Assembly (NCBI GenBank): GCA_009760885.1 | Contig: CM019691.1 | Location: forward strand, 33,205,814-33,269,813 | Direction: 5' to 3' | Origin: Achatina immaculata | Taxonomy: Eukaryota > Mollusca > Gastropoda > Stylommatophora > Achatinidae | Length of the DNA stretch: 64,000 nt | In this document: one piece after another, positions 34,761 through 46,389 of the stretch | How positions within the stretch are numbered: the first letter of the stretch is position 1 | Layout: every line of letters starts with the position of its first letter | The notes under the pieces: model-generated | What the model was told of the DNA's origin: nothing | Database searches by the model: none | Seen by the model: only the letters and a program-made list of their open reading frames with translations | Translations under genes and position numbers: made by a program

Positions 34761-34935
34761 CACGCCAAGATCCATGTGCGTGTACGATATATGAATCATC
34801 AAAAATCGAATCCAAAACGGTAGGCAGGGACCGGCGGGTGACGGTGGGGGTGCTCAGCGGAGGAACAGATTCGAGGAAATGAGAGAGTAATACACTCATC
34901 AAAAATATGGTTGTGCCGACAAGTGTAGCGAACAT
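34761..34935 (-). CDS. Candidate signal-peptide exon (weak)
   Basis: On the same strand and upstream of the Ig1 exon, an ATG at 34935 opens a frame beginning MFATLVGTTIFLMSVLLSHF, a plausible signal peptide. About 58 codons later comes a GTAAAG donor leaving phase 1, the phase expected for entry into an Ig exon. Against it: the frame is also open upstream of this ATG, the start context is poor, and the exon with the first Ig1 cysteine needed between here and 25263 was not found. This could be chance. Confidence 0.22.
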
Positions 34936-35529
34936 GCAAGAACACGCCTCGCGTCTCGGCACGGCCGCGCTAAGTGGTATTGTACTGGCATTCCGACAGT
35001 CGAATATGCCATGATTACTATTATTGTCAATAATTAGCTCTTTTGTGTTGCAATATGAATGATGCAAACAGCCATGTAGGAAGGAGAGAGACAGACTGAG
35101 GAACAGAAGTCGACAGACTGGCGGGAACGCGCACACCGCATAGGCAACCAGACAAACAGGCAGATGCGTGCAAGAAAATAAATCGACAGACAGACAGACA
35201 AATAACTACACGCAAACAAACAAAAATTATACACAGAAAAGAATATCAGAGACTGCAAGAAAATGGCTAGACATCGAAACATATCTTGATAATGTGCGGT
35301 GTCGGTAGGAGTTGGTGATTATGCTTCTGAAATCTTGCTCCTTACCATTTTCCGTCCATTTTTCCACGGTGCACAGTTTTTCCAATACTTTCCAGCTTGT
35401 CCTCTCGTGACATTCCAAAGAATTTCGATTTTATTTCCTAATGATTTTAAATAGTTTTCATAGTTCTTGGACCTCTTCAAGATCTTCTTAAAGAGAAAAA
35501 CATGCAAGAAAAGAAAGATAGCCGAAACA
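34936..35529. other. Unassigned DNA with a short GACA tract
   Basis: A GACA-type tract lies at about 35180-35205. The minus strand at 35230-35420 (KNGRKMVRSKISEA and similar) could be a worn LINE end but lacks a diagnostic motif. Confidence 0.35.
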
Positions 35530-35703
35530 GTTGCAGAAGACAAATAGCAAGGACAACTGTAACAACATGTGCACAGTTACAGAAGACAAGGAGCTACGAT
35601 ATCTGTAACAACATGTACACAATTACAGGAGACAAATAGCTAGAATAATTTGTAACAACATGTGCACCATTACAGAAGGCACACAGCTTGGATAACTTTA
35701 ATA
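35530..35703. repeat. About 56-bp degenerate repeat, three copies
   Basis: Units share TGTAACAACATGTGCAC, then ATTACAGAAGACAAATAGCT. Confidence 0.85.
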
Positions 35704-35892
35704 AAATGTCCATAAAACCATCAATAGATATTTAATCAATGATCGCTCCAAGAATTTTTTAAACTGGTACAACTGTACTTGTCTTTCACCTTGCATGAAG
35801 TACTTGCTAAATACCTGCATTTGTCACTACAATATTCAGTATTTTATACTTTTTTCTACCTTTTTTTAAAGTGTAAAATTAAACAATTTTTG

Positions 35893-36176
35893 CGGGAGAC
35901 TAAATGTGGAACATTAGCGGAGACTGAATGTTCCACATCAGCGGAGACTAAATGTTCCACATTAGCGGAGACTGAATGTTCCACATCAGCGGAGACTAAA
36001 TGTTCCACATCAGTGGAGACTAAATGTTCCACATCAGCGGAGACTGAATGTTCCACATCAGCGGAGACTAAATGCTCCACATCAGCGGAGACTGAATGTT
36101 CCACATCAGCGGAGACTGAATGTTCCACATCAGCAGAGACTAAATGTTCCACATTAGCGGAGACTAAATGTTCGTC
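35893..36176. repeat. 24-bp minisatellite, 12 copies
   Basis: Unit GCGGAGACTAAATGTTCCAC plus ATCA, with A/G and A/T variants. Because 24 is divisible by three and no unit frame has a stop, both strands stay open (AETKCSTS on plus, ADVEHLVS on minus). No start context or splice signal suggests translation. Confidence 0.97.
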
Positions 36177-36261
36177 TGATATTTTCTTTTTTCTTACTTT
36201 ACTTGTGTGAAATTTGATCTTTACAAAATGCTCACGTTCGGAACCAAAGTAAGAGCATACT

Positions 36262-36605
36262 GAGCATCTTCAGTCTACTAACCTGATTCTCCTTCAAGCA
36301 CATTGAGCATCTTCAGTATACTGACCTGATTCTCCTTCAAGCACATTGAGCATCTTCAGTCTACTGACCTGATTCTCCTTCAAGCACACACTGAGCATCT
36401 TCAGTCTACTGACCTGATTCTCCTTCAAGCACACATTGAGCATCTTCAGTCTACTGACCTGATTCTCCTTCAAGCACACATTGAGCATCTTCAGTCTACT
36501 GACCTGATTCTCCTTCAAGCACACACTGAGCATCTTCAGTCTACTGACCTGATTCTCCTTCAAGCACACACTGAGCATCTTCAGTCTACTGACCTGATTC
36601 TCCTC
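36262..36605. repeat. 45-bp minisatellite, eight copies
   Basis: Unit GAGCATCTTCAGTCTACTGA, then CCTGATTCTCCTTCAAGCAC and a variable ACACT, ACATT or ATT. It creates an open minus-strand frame (LKENQVSRLKMLSVC). It begins about 85 bases after the 24-bp array. Confidence 0.97.
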
Positions 36606-37014
36606 CAACCGATTTCGGTAGTTGCATTTTACTAGGTTTTTTTAATAATATAAACCGGTTACGGTAACCGACGGCCTCCAAAAGTTTCGGTTTGTCTCTT
36701 TTTAATCGGTATTTTACCGGTGATTGACAGTTAATGCTGTCACGGTACATAGGAAGTGCACGTGTAAGAAGACAAATGAATCAGACAGAAGATTTGTTGG
36801 AAGATAAGCTGAGACTTACATGACAAACTGGCACAAGCAACAGTTGAGAAGCTAGGAATGTGATTATATCAACACTGGGCTCAGAAACTACCTTAGAATC
36901 GTCAACGTAACAGCAAATCCACTAAGCTGGATCTGTTCGAGAAGAGAGGATATCATCATCATCATCATCATCATCATGTATCATGTCTGCAGACGTTGAC
37001 GGTTATATTTCTAT

Positions 37015-37408
37015 ACATCTCTCGATTCAGCTGAGAAACACATGCATGCCTTTGAATGTAAATGCTACAGAAGAGTTCTTCGGATATCATGGGCACAAAA
37101 AAGAATAAATATATCAATACTACAAGAACTTAATATTGGAGAAGTTTGTCTAATAAAGAGGATTAAACAGAGAAAACTTAAATATTTTGGACACATTAAA
37201 CATCATGATAATTTAGAGAAGACCATGTCGGAAGAGTACTAAATGGAAAAAAATAAAAAGAGGAAGATCAAGCGAAGGTGGCTGCAAGACATCGTTGATG
37301 ATCTGCAAATGGATGCATCAGCAGCAAGGCATCTTGCTTAAAACCGAGAGGCCTACAGGAGAGCAGTTAGGGAGGCAAAGTTCTACAAGGGACATGCAAA
37401 TGACTGAC
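37015..37408 (+). mobile_element. LINE fam-1 3' fragment
   Basis: The plus strand reads HAFECKCYRRVLRISWAQKR, then RIKQRKLKYFGHIKHHDNLE, a stop, and RRWLQDIVDDLQMDASAARH, ending KGHAND. Its 5' side follows a CAT repeat at 36953-36978. Confidence 0.92.
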
Positions 37409-37445
37409 TTTTCTCGATTCGGTAAATTGCATACGGAAAAGCAAT

Positions 37446-37597
37446 TCAGTTTGAACGTTGTATGTTTACTTTGAACGTTATATGTTTACTTTGAACGTTA
37501 TATGTTTACTTTGAACGTTATATGTTTACTTTGAACGTTATATGTTTACTTTGAACGTTATATGTTTACTTTGAACGTTATATGTTTTACTTTGGTA
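37446..37597. repeat. 20-bp minisatellite, seven copies
   Basis: Unit TTGAACGTTATATGTTTACT, nearly perfect. It starts just after the fam-1 copy. Confidence 0.96.
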
Positions 37598-37599
37598 CA

Positions 37600-38935
37600 A
37601 ATGTTTCGCGTGCTTTAGATGCTGTTAGATGCTTTTATAATGCTGTCAGTGGGGCATGGAGAAGAGATGGACTTCCTCCTTGTCCCAGTGAATCAACCGT
37701 AATCTGCAACAACTGCGGAAGAAACTAAGTTGTTGCTTTAATCCACGAAGCGTGACAGGCACAAGCAGAGCTTTCACAGGAAGAAATCCCAGCGAGGCAG
37801 TACTATGGAGAATCAAGAAGTAAAACTTGGGAGGGGGGACGAGCCAGCCACTTCATGACTCAGTGCTGGCAGATGCAAATGCTCATATATTCAGGAATGG
37901 GGCAAGAACATAACGGGTGTGGGGGGGTGGGGGGTGGGATGGGTGGGGGAGGTGGTTAGAAGAAGGAGCGACGAAAGCAGGCCGAATAGAATGGTGTTTA
38001 TGAAACCTTGTCTAAATAATCGAACTGCCATGTTAACAATGGCGCCCTCCCTCCCCTCGGATGGCGCTTCCGATGACTTGTTAACTTTTACTTCTCGCGA
38101 CGGCAGTTTCAGCATTATACCCTAATCATATTCTATGCCCACGGTGACAACACTCGGGCACACTCTGCATATCATTAGCATTTACGTCAGCTCCGCCGGG
38201 ATTTGCACCTATGTAGGAGCCCGGGAGAAACGGCAAAAATACAAGCGATTCCATTTTCTGAAGCCATTGTTGATATAATCAGGTTCCTAGCTCCTGGACT
38301 GTTACTTGTAAGGACACTGATAAGCAAACGTGGAGATCTTGAAGCTCTGGGGAAAGACTAGACTGATTGAATTTACAACCGGCCGTTATCGGAATAATGT
38401 TTCATCTCCTCTCTTCAGATTAGGCAGTTTGGATGGACAAGACAACAAAAGAGCGTTGCGTCGTACTTCAAAACCATAACTGGCAAGGCTAGTACAAAGA
38501 CAACTTTACCTAAAGTCTAGATGCGTGCTGTCTAAATCTCATGTTGCTTAGCTCGGATCTAAATTTACAGTTATTGGTGATCCTGCTAGTGGATGTAAGG
38601 ATATTGTTCAGTATATGATTATTATGACGGCTTTTATTCCCCTACCGAATACACTTCACACATACGAAACCACCATATACAGAGGGACCACAGTGCCCAG
38701 GTATGGCCCCGAGAGAGAAGAATGGAGGACAAAATCTGAGGTTCCTATGAAGACTTCCCAATGACCTTAGGATTGTTAAGGTGACCCAGCTCTCTGCTTA
38801 GAAAGCTGAGCATACGAAACTGAACGTTGAATAGTAACAATAATAAAAAAAATATAACAAAATTAGTACAGTATAAACAAATGGGGAAAAGTGTGAAAAG
38901 TTATGGCTCATATTTTCGTCACTGCTAACATATCG
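37600..38935. other. Unassigned DNA
   Basis: A G-rich run lies at 37918-37960. A minus-strand frame at 38067 downward begins MAVRLFRQGFINTILFGLLS, signal-peptide-like, but no good donor follows. The rest shows nothing recognisable. Confidence 0.4.
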
Positions 38936-38939
38936 CCAC

Positions 38940-39315
38940 AACCACGACCAGCAGCAGCAGCAGCAGCAGCACCACCACCACCATCATCATCATCATCTTC
39001 ATCATCATCATCATTTCACTTCCTTGAGAGCACAGGTCACGGATAAAGGCTCTCCAGTCATCCCTGTTCTTAGAATTATTCTCTGCTTCCTTCCATGAGT
39101 ATCCCTTATCTCTGAGCACTGTCATAATTTCTCTTCTCCGAGTAAGCCTAGGTCTTCCTCGTTTTCTATTCCCTTGAGGATTCCATATCAGTCCCTGTCT
39201 TGCTATGCTAGTGTCGGGTTTTCTCAGAGTGTGGCCAATCCATCTCTATTTCCTAGACATGATTTGTAGGTTTATAGGTTCTTGTTCTGCCATTTCCCAA
39301 AACTCCTCGTCACTG
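38940..39315 (-). mobile_element. LINE 3' fragment with triplet tail
   Basis: The minus strand reads RWIGHTLRKPDTSIARQGLI, WNPQGNRKRGRPRLTRRREI, then RDKGYSWKEAENNSKNRDDW and RAFIRDLCSQGSEM. It runs into a tail of GATGAT, GGTGGT and CTGCTG triplets (38940-39015). This is a common animal LINE C-terminus, and the last 66 codons are open. Confidence 0.9.
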
Positions 39316-39549
39316 CCCGCACAGGTCTTCAGCATTTTTTAATGTGCTACCTACATAACTATTTCCTGAGAAAAGTTAAGCGAGTGTTCTTTCTCTCTGT
39401 CTCTCTCTATTTTATACGCTTGTTTAATTTTTCAATGTTTTTCATACATTCGTATTATAACTTTTCTAATTCTCAGAGACCTCTGTTGTCTGACAATATG
39501 CAGATCTGGCTTTGCTTACAAAATATTTCCCGTTTTCACGCTATTATAG

Positions 39550-39825
39550 GCATATTGAGGAATGTGGTGTTAGGCCCGTATTTTCCACGATCATCAGCAC
39601 ATGAATGCCTGATGTGGTCAGTATCATACCTGGCCGCTTTACCTTCCTAGATTTTTCTGCTACCCAGATTTAGAGGCTAGGTCGACCCAGGTTTTGTGTG
39701 TGTGTGTGAGTTAGTGAGAGAAAGAGAGATAAAAATCCCACTGCTGGGACTTGAACCCGGTACCACCGGGTTAGTAGGCCGAGCGCCTGACCACTCAGCT
39801 GAAGGCCTGGCACTGACCATTATTA
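39550..39825 (-). mobile_element. SINE-S core with a different tRNA head
   Basis: The minus-strand head reads CAGCTGAGTGGTCAGGCGCT and GGTTCAAGTCCCAGC (A- and B-box). This head differs from that of the 24401 copy. The body shares the ATACTGACCACATCAGGCAT core. A GT repeat and GA stretch sit between head and core. Confidence 0.85.
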
Positions 39826-39999
39826 ATTTATCTACTTGAAAATTAAAAAAAAAGAAAAGTTCCACACAAGCGTAAAACTGGTCGAAAAGATAGTAGACAC
39901 TATGATCACGTGAAAACTCACGCAACACAGGAGATGCCTGGTTGCAAGGCGAGGCGTACTAGAGTGTACCATACACAGTTATAAGGTAAGGTAGGTAAA

Positions 40000-40245
40000 A
40001 TCTACGTTTTTCCATGCCACTAAGGCATATCGGGGACACGGTGTTAGGCCAAAGACCATCGGCACATGAAAGTGCATTTTACCTTCCCAGATTTTTCTGG
40101 TTCCCAGATTTAGAGGCTAGGTGGACCCCAGGGCCATTTTGGTGTGGTGGTACCAGAAAAAAAATTCCCACAGCTGGGACTTGACCCCAGTACCACTGGA
40201 TTAGTAGACCGAGCGCCTAACCACTGAGCAAAACCAGATCGCCCA
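40000..40245 (-). mobile_element. SINE-S relative, same head as 39550 copy
   Basis: The head contains GGTTAGGCGCTCGGTCTACT with a changed B-box (GGGGTCAAGTCCCAGC). The GTGGTCAGTATCAC part of the core is deleted. The outer body (GGTGTTAGGCC, CATCGGCACATGAAA) is present. The two head-sharing copies lie only about 200 bp apart. Confidence 0.8.
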
Positions 40246-40339
40246 ATACACAGCTGTCAGTGCAAGAAATATAGAAACAGACTAAACGTAACTTGCCAAA
40301 AATCATAGAAAAAAACAATATGCATTTTTATATGAGTTA

Positions 40340-43250
40340 ATCACGGACCCCCCCCCCCCCCGTGGTACCCGGGATCTGCAAAGAATAGGACCACTGTACC
40401 CTACCACGCATGATTCTAAAAGGCGACTAAGGAGGGTTCAGCATAGGGCCAGCAACCCTATCTGGTAAAAAAAAAAACTATCAGACTGCTACAGAAACGG
40501 AAGCAAGGGAAAAAAACAAGGAGAAATGCGTATCAAGAAACAGAGCCCATGAAAGTTGTGGATGAAAGCCAGCCACTGGAAGTCACCAGCCCGACTGCAG
40601 ACCTCTCGGAACCTAAACACAAGATGAAAATAGGCAGCTGGAATGTAAGAACACTTAACCAGACTGGAAAACTAGCACAAACCATCACGGAAATGCACAG
40701 ATACAAACTAGACATACTAGGAATACTAGAAGCTAGATGGACAGGACAAGGCAGAAAGAAATTAACAGCACACAGAAGATACAATAATATGGTCAGGTAA
40801 AGAAGATCATCATGAAGGAGGTGTAGCATTGGTCATAACAAAGAACCATCAAGAGCACTGCTGAAATGGACCCCTATAGATGAGAGATTATTATATGCAC
40901 GCTTTAACTTAAAATTCACGAAGCTGTCTATTATAGTTTGTTATGCACCAACAGAAGCAGCTGAAGAGGAATTAAAAGAAGATTTTTACAACAGCCTCCA
41001 AGCCACAGTAGAAACAATACCCAAGCATGATATGCTACTCATCTTGGGCGACTTCAATGCAAAAGTAGGTGAGGGAAATGAAGACAGAAGAAGAATCATG
41101 GGAAGAGAAGGAATCGGAGAAATAAATGAAAATGGAGAGAGACTGTGCGGTTTTTGTGAAGAAAACATGATGACCATCGAAAGGACAACTTTCCAACATA
41201 AAAACATCCATAAAGTGACTTGGAGGTCCCCAGATAAAACCACAGAAAATCAATTTGATCAAATTGAGCACTAATAAACAACAACTGGAAACGGTCACTA
41301 CAAGATGTATGAGCAAGGAAAGGAACAGATGTAGGAAGTGATCACAACTTTCTGGTAGCAAAAATAAATCTAAAATTAAGGAAAGCCAAAATTGGAGAAC
41401 ACAGAAAGACACGTTTTGATACAACAAAACTGAAAGACCAGCAAACAAGGAATGAATTCTCAATAGTACTTAAGAATCGCTTCAGTGTCCTACAAGAAGA
41501 AGCAGAAATGTCCATACTAGTGTTCAATAAAACACTACAGGAAACAGCAAAAGAGGTGCTGGGATATCGGAAACGGAGAAAAGAGGAATGGATAAGCAAT
41601 ACCACATGGGAAAAGATAGAGCAAAGAAAGGAAATCAAGACAAAATTACTGAACACCAAATCACAAAGGCTAAAAGAACAAGTTTTAAGTAATTATGCAC
41701 AAAAAGACAAAGAAATGAAGGAATCATGCCGTCAAGACAAACGTCAATACTATGACAACAGAAACACCAAAACAACTCTGGTGAATACTACAACAAATCT
41801 GGATCTAGAAAAAGCTCCAGAGGAGTGGAAAACTGGCCTTATAGTAAACTACCAAAGAAGGATGACCTCAGAGATTGCGGTAACTGGAGAGGCATTACCC
41901 TACTGCCACTCACTAGTAAAGTATTTTGCACAATAATCATCAACAGAATTGTACCAGCACTTGAGGGAAAACTTCGGAAAGAGCAGGCAGGATTTAGGAA
42001 AGGAAAAAAAAACTTCTGAAAGAGCAGGCAGGATTTAGGAAAGGAAGACCATGCATAGACCACATATTTGTACTTAGACAAATATTAGAGGAGGCAAATG
42101 AGTGACACAGCACAACATATGCATTGTTTATAGATTCTGAGAAAGCCTTTGACAGTGTCAACAGAGATGCACTGTGGAAAATCCTAAGATGACATGACCT
42201 CCTCCATAAGATAGTTAATGTAATCAAAGCTCTATACAAGGGTTTTCAATGCGAAGTGATCTGTGTAGAACATACCTCCAGCAGCTTTAGGATACAAACA
42301 GGAGTGAAACAGGGATGTGTACTATCACCAACATTATTTATCTTGGCAGTAGACTGGTTAATGAAGGAGGCAACATCAGACAAACGCAGAGGATTACAAT
42401 GGACCCTTGACACAGTGCTGGAGGACCTTGACTTTGCGGACGACATTTATCAAGCAGTCACAAAGATATGCAAGATAAAATAAACAAGCTAACTCACAAA
42501 GCAAACAACATAGGACTAAAGATCAACTTAGGAAAGACAAAGTTAATGAAGCAAAATGTGAACAACAGAAATGTACTCAGAGTAGATAGCAAGTTAGTGG
42601 AGGAGGTCAACGAATCTGTATACCTTGGCAGTAGAGTAATAGAAAATGGAGACAGGCACAGAGGACATCAACAGCAGATTTAGTAGAGCAAATCAGGCTT
42701 TTACAGTGCTGCAGACTATATGGAAATCTAAAAAACTAAGCATGAATACGAAAATCAGGATATTTAAGAGTAATGTTCTAAATGTACTACTCTATGGAAG
42801 TGAATGTTGAAAGATCACCAAACCTATAGAAAACAAGTTGAATTCTTTTCAGACTAAATGTTTACGAAGAATTAGAAAAATATTTTGGCCAAACACCATA
42901 AGAAATAACATCTTATTGGCAGAAATGCAGATGAAGCCACTGAGAACAATTATTGAGGAAAGACGCTGGCGATGGTTGGGACATGTGGTCCGAATGACTG
43001 ACAGCTCACTACCAAAAATAGCACTAAGATGGACACCACAGGGTAACAGAAGTAAGGGTAGACCAAAAGAGACATGGAGAAGAACAACAGAAAGGATGTT
43101 TAGCAATATAGGGCTCACCTGGGCAAGAGCAGAAAAAAGGCAAAGGACAGGCATTTGTGGAAAACCCTTGCGGAAGCCCCATGTGCCTTGGGCACTTAAG
43201 GTTCAGAGTAAGAGAGTAATCAAGACCCACAGCCCAAAATAATGGCAAAA
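40340..43250 (+). mobile_element. LINE fam-2, near full-length, dead
   Basis: The most complete retrotransposon here. A leader with GGCGACTAAGGAGGGTTCAG precedes the endonuclease: MKIGSWNVRTL at about 40625, GDFNAKVG at 41047, and SDHNFL at about 41337. The RT follows: NWRGITLLPL at about 41880, motif A DSEKAFDSV at 42133, motif B GVKQGCVLSP at 42301, motif C LDFADD at 42427. The C-terminal part has LRRIRKIFWPNTIRNNI and RRWRWLGHVVRMTDSSLPKI. It ends near 43250. Frameshifts (after 40797 and within the RT) and stops (for example in the endonuclease at 41273 and near 42102) kill it. A roughly 40-bp internal repeat at 41975-42045 also shifts the frame. No RNase H is seen. Related copies are at 8655 and 56965. 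Confidence 0.93.
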
Positions 43251-43589
43251 GCAAAGAAAGTATAAGTTAAAGTATTTACTTCATGAAACTTCCAACCCAA
43301 GAAAGCAATCAATCCCGAACTTTCTCCATAGTGTTATAAACGGCGCTCAGGTAAGTACTAGTCTCAGGCGTAAGAGAGTACGCATGCTCTGAAAGTAGGT
43401 TGAACTGAAAAAAACCCATTCAACCGAAAAGGTTACGGAAACAGCCCCAGGGGTTCAAAGAATGTAATAATAGAGACCTGTCATTGTACAGCGATAAAAG
43501 TTGTTCTTCTTGCCGTGAAAGTTGGAAAATCGTTGGTGAGAATCGTGAACTGTGTGTGGTCTCGCAACATGTCAACGTCAATCAACAGT

Positions 43590-44470
43590 TTTCATTCATT
43601 CATTCATTCACATTCATTCATTAGCATGTCCCTTGCGGAACTGTGCCTCCCTAACAGCTCCTTTGAAGGCCTGCCTCTCTAAAAGCTCTCTTGAGGGCCT
43701 GCCTTTCTAACAGCTCTCTTGAGGCCCTGCCTCTCTAACCATGAAGACCTGCATCTCTAACAGCTCTCTTGAAGGCCTGCCTCTCTAACAACTCTCTTGA
43801 AGGCCTACCTCTCTAACAGCTCTCTTGAAGGCCTGCCTCTCTGAGGGCCTGCCTCTCTAACAGCTCACTTGAGGATCTGCCTCTTTAAAAGCTCTCTTGA
43901 AGGCCTGCATCTCTAACAGCTCTCTTGAGGGCCTGCCTCTCTAACAGCTCTCTTGAGGGCCTGCTTCTTTAACAGCTCTCTTGAAGGCCTGCATCTCTAA
44001 CAGCTCTCTTGAAGCCCTGCCTCTCTAACAGTTCTCTTCAAGCCCTCTCGGTTGTAAGCACGATGCACAGCTGCTGATGCATCCATTTGCAATTCATCAA
44101 CAATGTCTTCTTGCTATCTTCGCCGTTTCTTTTCTTCTCATTATGTACCCTTTCAAGACTGTCTTTTCTAAGCTCTTATGATATGTCCGAAATACTTAAG
44201 TTTTCTCTCTTTGTTTATTCTTCTTTACCAACCAACTTTCTTCGATATTAAGTTCTTGTAGTATGGATTATTTGTTCTTTCTTTTGTATCCGTAACATCT
44301 GAAGGACTCTTCTATAGCATTTAGATTCAAAGGCATTTATGAGTTTTTCAGCTGTTCTGTTCAGTGTCTAGGTCTCACAGACATGTTGCGATGGGAAAAA
44401 TGCATATCCTTAAAAATCAGTCTTGTATGTTCCTCTCAACATCTTCTTTGTTTCTTTTTTAGCTCCCGAA
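43590..44470 (-). mobile_element. LINE fam-1 copy carrying an internal minisatellite
   Basis: In minus orientation it starts with a (TGAA)n tail (43592-43622) and the KGHAN end. It is interrupted by the array at 43650-44045, then resumes at the CTCTCGGTTGTAAGCACGAT block encoding HLAHNRE-like residues. It continues through the DASAA region and the KYFGHI-like and KCYRRVLQMLRI-like regions up to about 44470. Confidence 0.9.
43650..44045. repeat. LINE-derived minisatellite, about 28-32 bp
   Basis: About 13 copies of CTAACAGCTCTCTTGAAGGC followed by CTGCCTCT. The unit equals the fam-1 stretch encoding roughly AYRRAVRE (compare 57500-57530, minus strand), so it grew in place from the retrotransposon. 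Confidence 0.93.
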
Positions 44471-44624
44471 GAGCGATGTATATCTTCCTTTTAATCTGCT
44501 TTTAATTGTGTACATATGCAGAACTTTAAATAAGAACACTACATTTAGTACTAATCACCAGTAAGTGGTAAATGATGCTCTGTAGATGTTCTGGCAGTCC
44601 CAATACTAAGTTGAGTAAGAAAGA

Positions 44625-45018
44625 GTTGACAGCACGTGAAGTTGGTTGCAAGAAAAGAGAGACTTGGCAGCAAAATATTTTCTTACTCGGAACTTAGACA
44701 GTTTGCAATACATGTCCTTACAGCAAGAACTCCAGAAGTTGACAGCACATATCTTGATAGCCAGAACTTTGAGAGCCAGTAGCACATATCTTGACGACAA
44801 GAACTCTGAGAGCTAATAGCACATATCTTGATAGCAAGAATTCTGGGAGCCAATAGCACATATCTTTATGGCAAGAACTATGACAGCCAATAGCACATAT
44901 CTTGACAGCAAGAATTCTGAGAGTTGGTAGTACGTATTTCAATAGCCAGAACTATGAGAGTTGACAGCACATATCTTAATAGTCAGAACTCTGAAAACTG
45001 ACAGAACATGTCTTGATC
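44625..45018. repeat. 37-bp minisatellite, about 10 copies
   Basis: Units contain AGCACATATCTTGATAGCAA, then GAACTCTGAGAGCCAAT, with moderate divergence. Confidence 0.92.
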
Positions 45019-45019
45019 C

Positions 45020-45352
45020 CACGTGATGAGATGACTTAACTCTGATGTGATGAGATGGCTTTAACTCTGATGTGATGAGATGGCTTTAACTCTGATGTGA
45101 TAAGATGACTTTAACTCTGATGTAATGAGATGGCTTTAACTCTGATGTGATGAGATGGCTTTAACTCTGATGTGATGAGATGGCTTTAACTCTGATGTGA
45201 TGAGATGACTTTAACTCTGATGTGATGAGATGACTTTAACTATGATGTGATGAGATGGCTTTAACTCTGATGTGATGAGATGACTTTAACTCTGATGTGA
45301 TGAGATGGCTTTAACTCTGATGTGATGGGATGGCTTTAACTCTGATGCCAGT
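45020..45352. repeat. 25-bp minisatellite, about 13 copies
   Basis: Unit GATGTGATGAGATGGCTTTA plus ACTCT. It is very homogeneous and directly abuts the older 37-bp array. Confidence 0.96.
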
Positions 45353-45794
45353 CTTCAGGACCAGCTGTACAGAACTAGAAAAGACTGTATCCTACGCTCA
45401 TGGATCGTGTACCACAGACTGTTGTCTTAAAATTCTCTGATCTTTGAAGTAAAAATGAGTATTTTCGTTTAGGAAAACTAAGGAAGCCACCGCAGTCCAC
45501 TCACCATCCGAACTGATGTGTATATATAAGTCTTCATCGCGATATAAGATGCAAGGACTCAAAATTCGTAGCATGAGAAAAAATACGACAGATTCTCTCA
45601 GTTACTCGTAGTTGGTAACTTGGACAAAATTTAACCTAGTAAATTTGGTGCATGAAGGGACAACTCTAACAGGATTCCATTATGTTTATTGTCATTGTTT
45701 TTGTTTGGGATAATAACCAGGACAAAAATAGCGAGCTGCAGGAGCAGGACTGTCAAACCTGGACGAGTGTGGCATTTATGCTCTTACACATTAA
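45353..45794. other. Unassigned DNA
   Basis: No motif, repeat or plausible exon was recognised between the 25-bp array and the next array. Confidence 0.5.
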
Positions 45795-46385
45795 AATTAT
45801 TGATATTAAAGAAGAGTTTCCGATTAACGTCGTTAAAGAAGAGTTAAAAGTTCATGTCATTAAATACGTGTTAATGGTACTAAATAAGTCGAAGATTAAT
45901 GGAAATAAAGGAGAGTTACAGATTACTGGTACTAAATAACAGTTATAGATTAATGGTTCTAGTCTTGAGTTGGCTCAGTTCGTTAGTACTCTGTTCTCTC
46001 GTGACTAGACGGCTGCTCGTCCTTCTGGAGTCCGTGGTTCGAATCCCAGGTAATTCTCTTGTGATTTTTCTTTCTCTCACGTCTCACTAAAGTGCTTTGT
46101 CTACGATTTTTTTTCGAGGTCTAATCCTACAAAATTGTGTTCTCTTACTCTAAAAAAAAGTTACAGCTTAATGGTAATAAATAAGAGTTACAGATTAATG
46201 GTTCTAAATAAGAGTTATAGATTATTGGTACTAATGAAGCGTTACAGGTTAATGGTACTAAAAAGAGTTATAAACTAACGGTACTAAAGACGTGCTACAG
46301 ATTAATGGTACTAAATAAGAGTTACAGATTAATGGTGCTAAAGAAGAGTTACTGATACTGGTCTTAAATAACAGTCGTAGATCAA
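45795..46385. repeat. AT-rich 26-bp array interrupted by SINE-T
   Basis: Worn copies of TAAATAAGAGTTACAGATTA followed by ATGGTAC occur on both sides of the SINE at 45955-46155. The SINE landed inside a pre-existing array. Confidence 0.88.
45955..46155 (+). mobile_element. SINE-T copy
   Basis: The tRNA-like head holds GGCTCAGTTCGTTAGTACTC (A-box side) and GGTTCGAATCCCAGG (perfect B-box). The body TCTCACTAAAGTGCTTTGTC and TCGAGGTCTAATCCTAC follows, ending near TTCTCTTACTCTAAA. Other copies are at 55409 and 61380. Confidence 0.9.
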
Positions 46386-46389
46386 TGCA

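Noticed and set aside
37891..38115. Second signal-peptide exon candidate (minus)
   Set aside because: The hydrophobic start is attractive, but the frame runs into low-complexity Pro/Thr from a G-rich run and no usable donor follows.
40549..43242. Active retrotransposon
   Set aside because: Multiple frameshifts and stops interrupt both the endonuclease and the RT.
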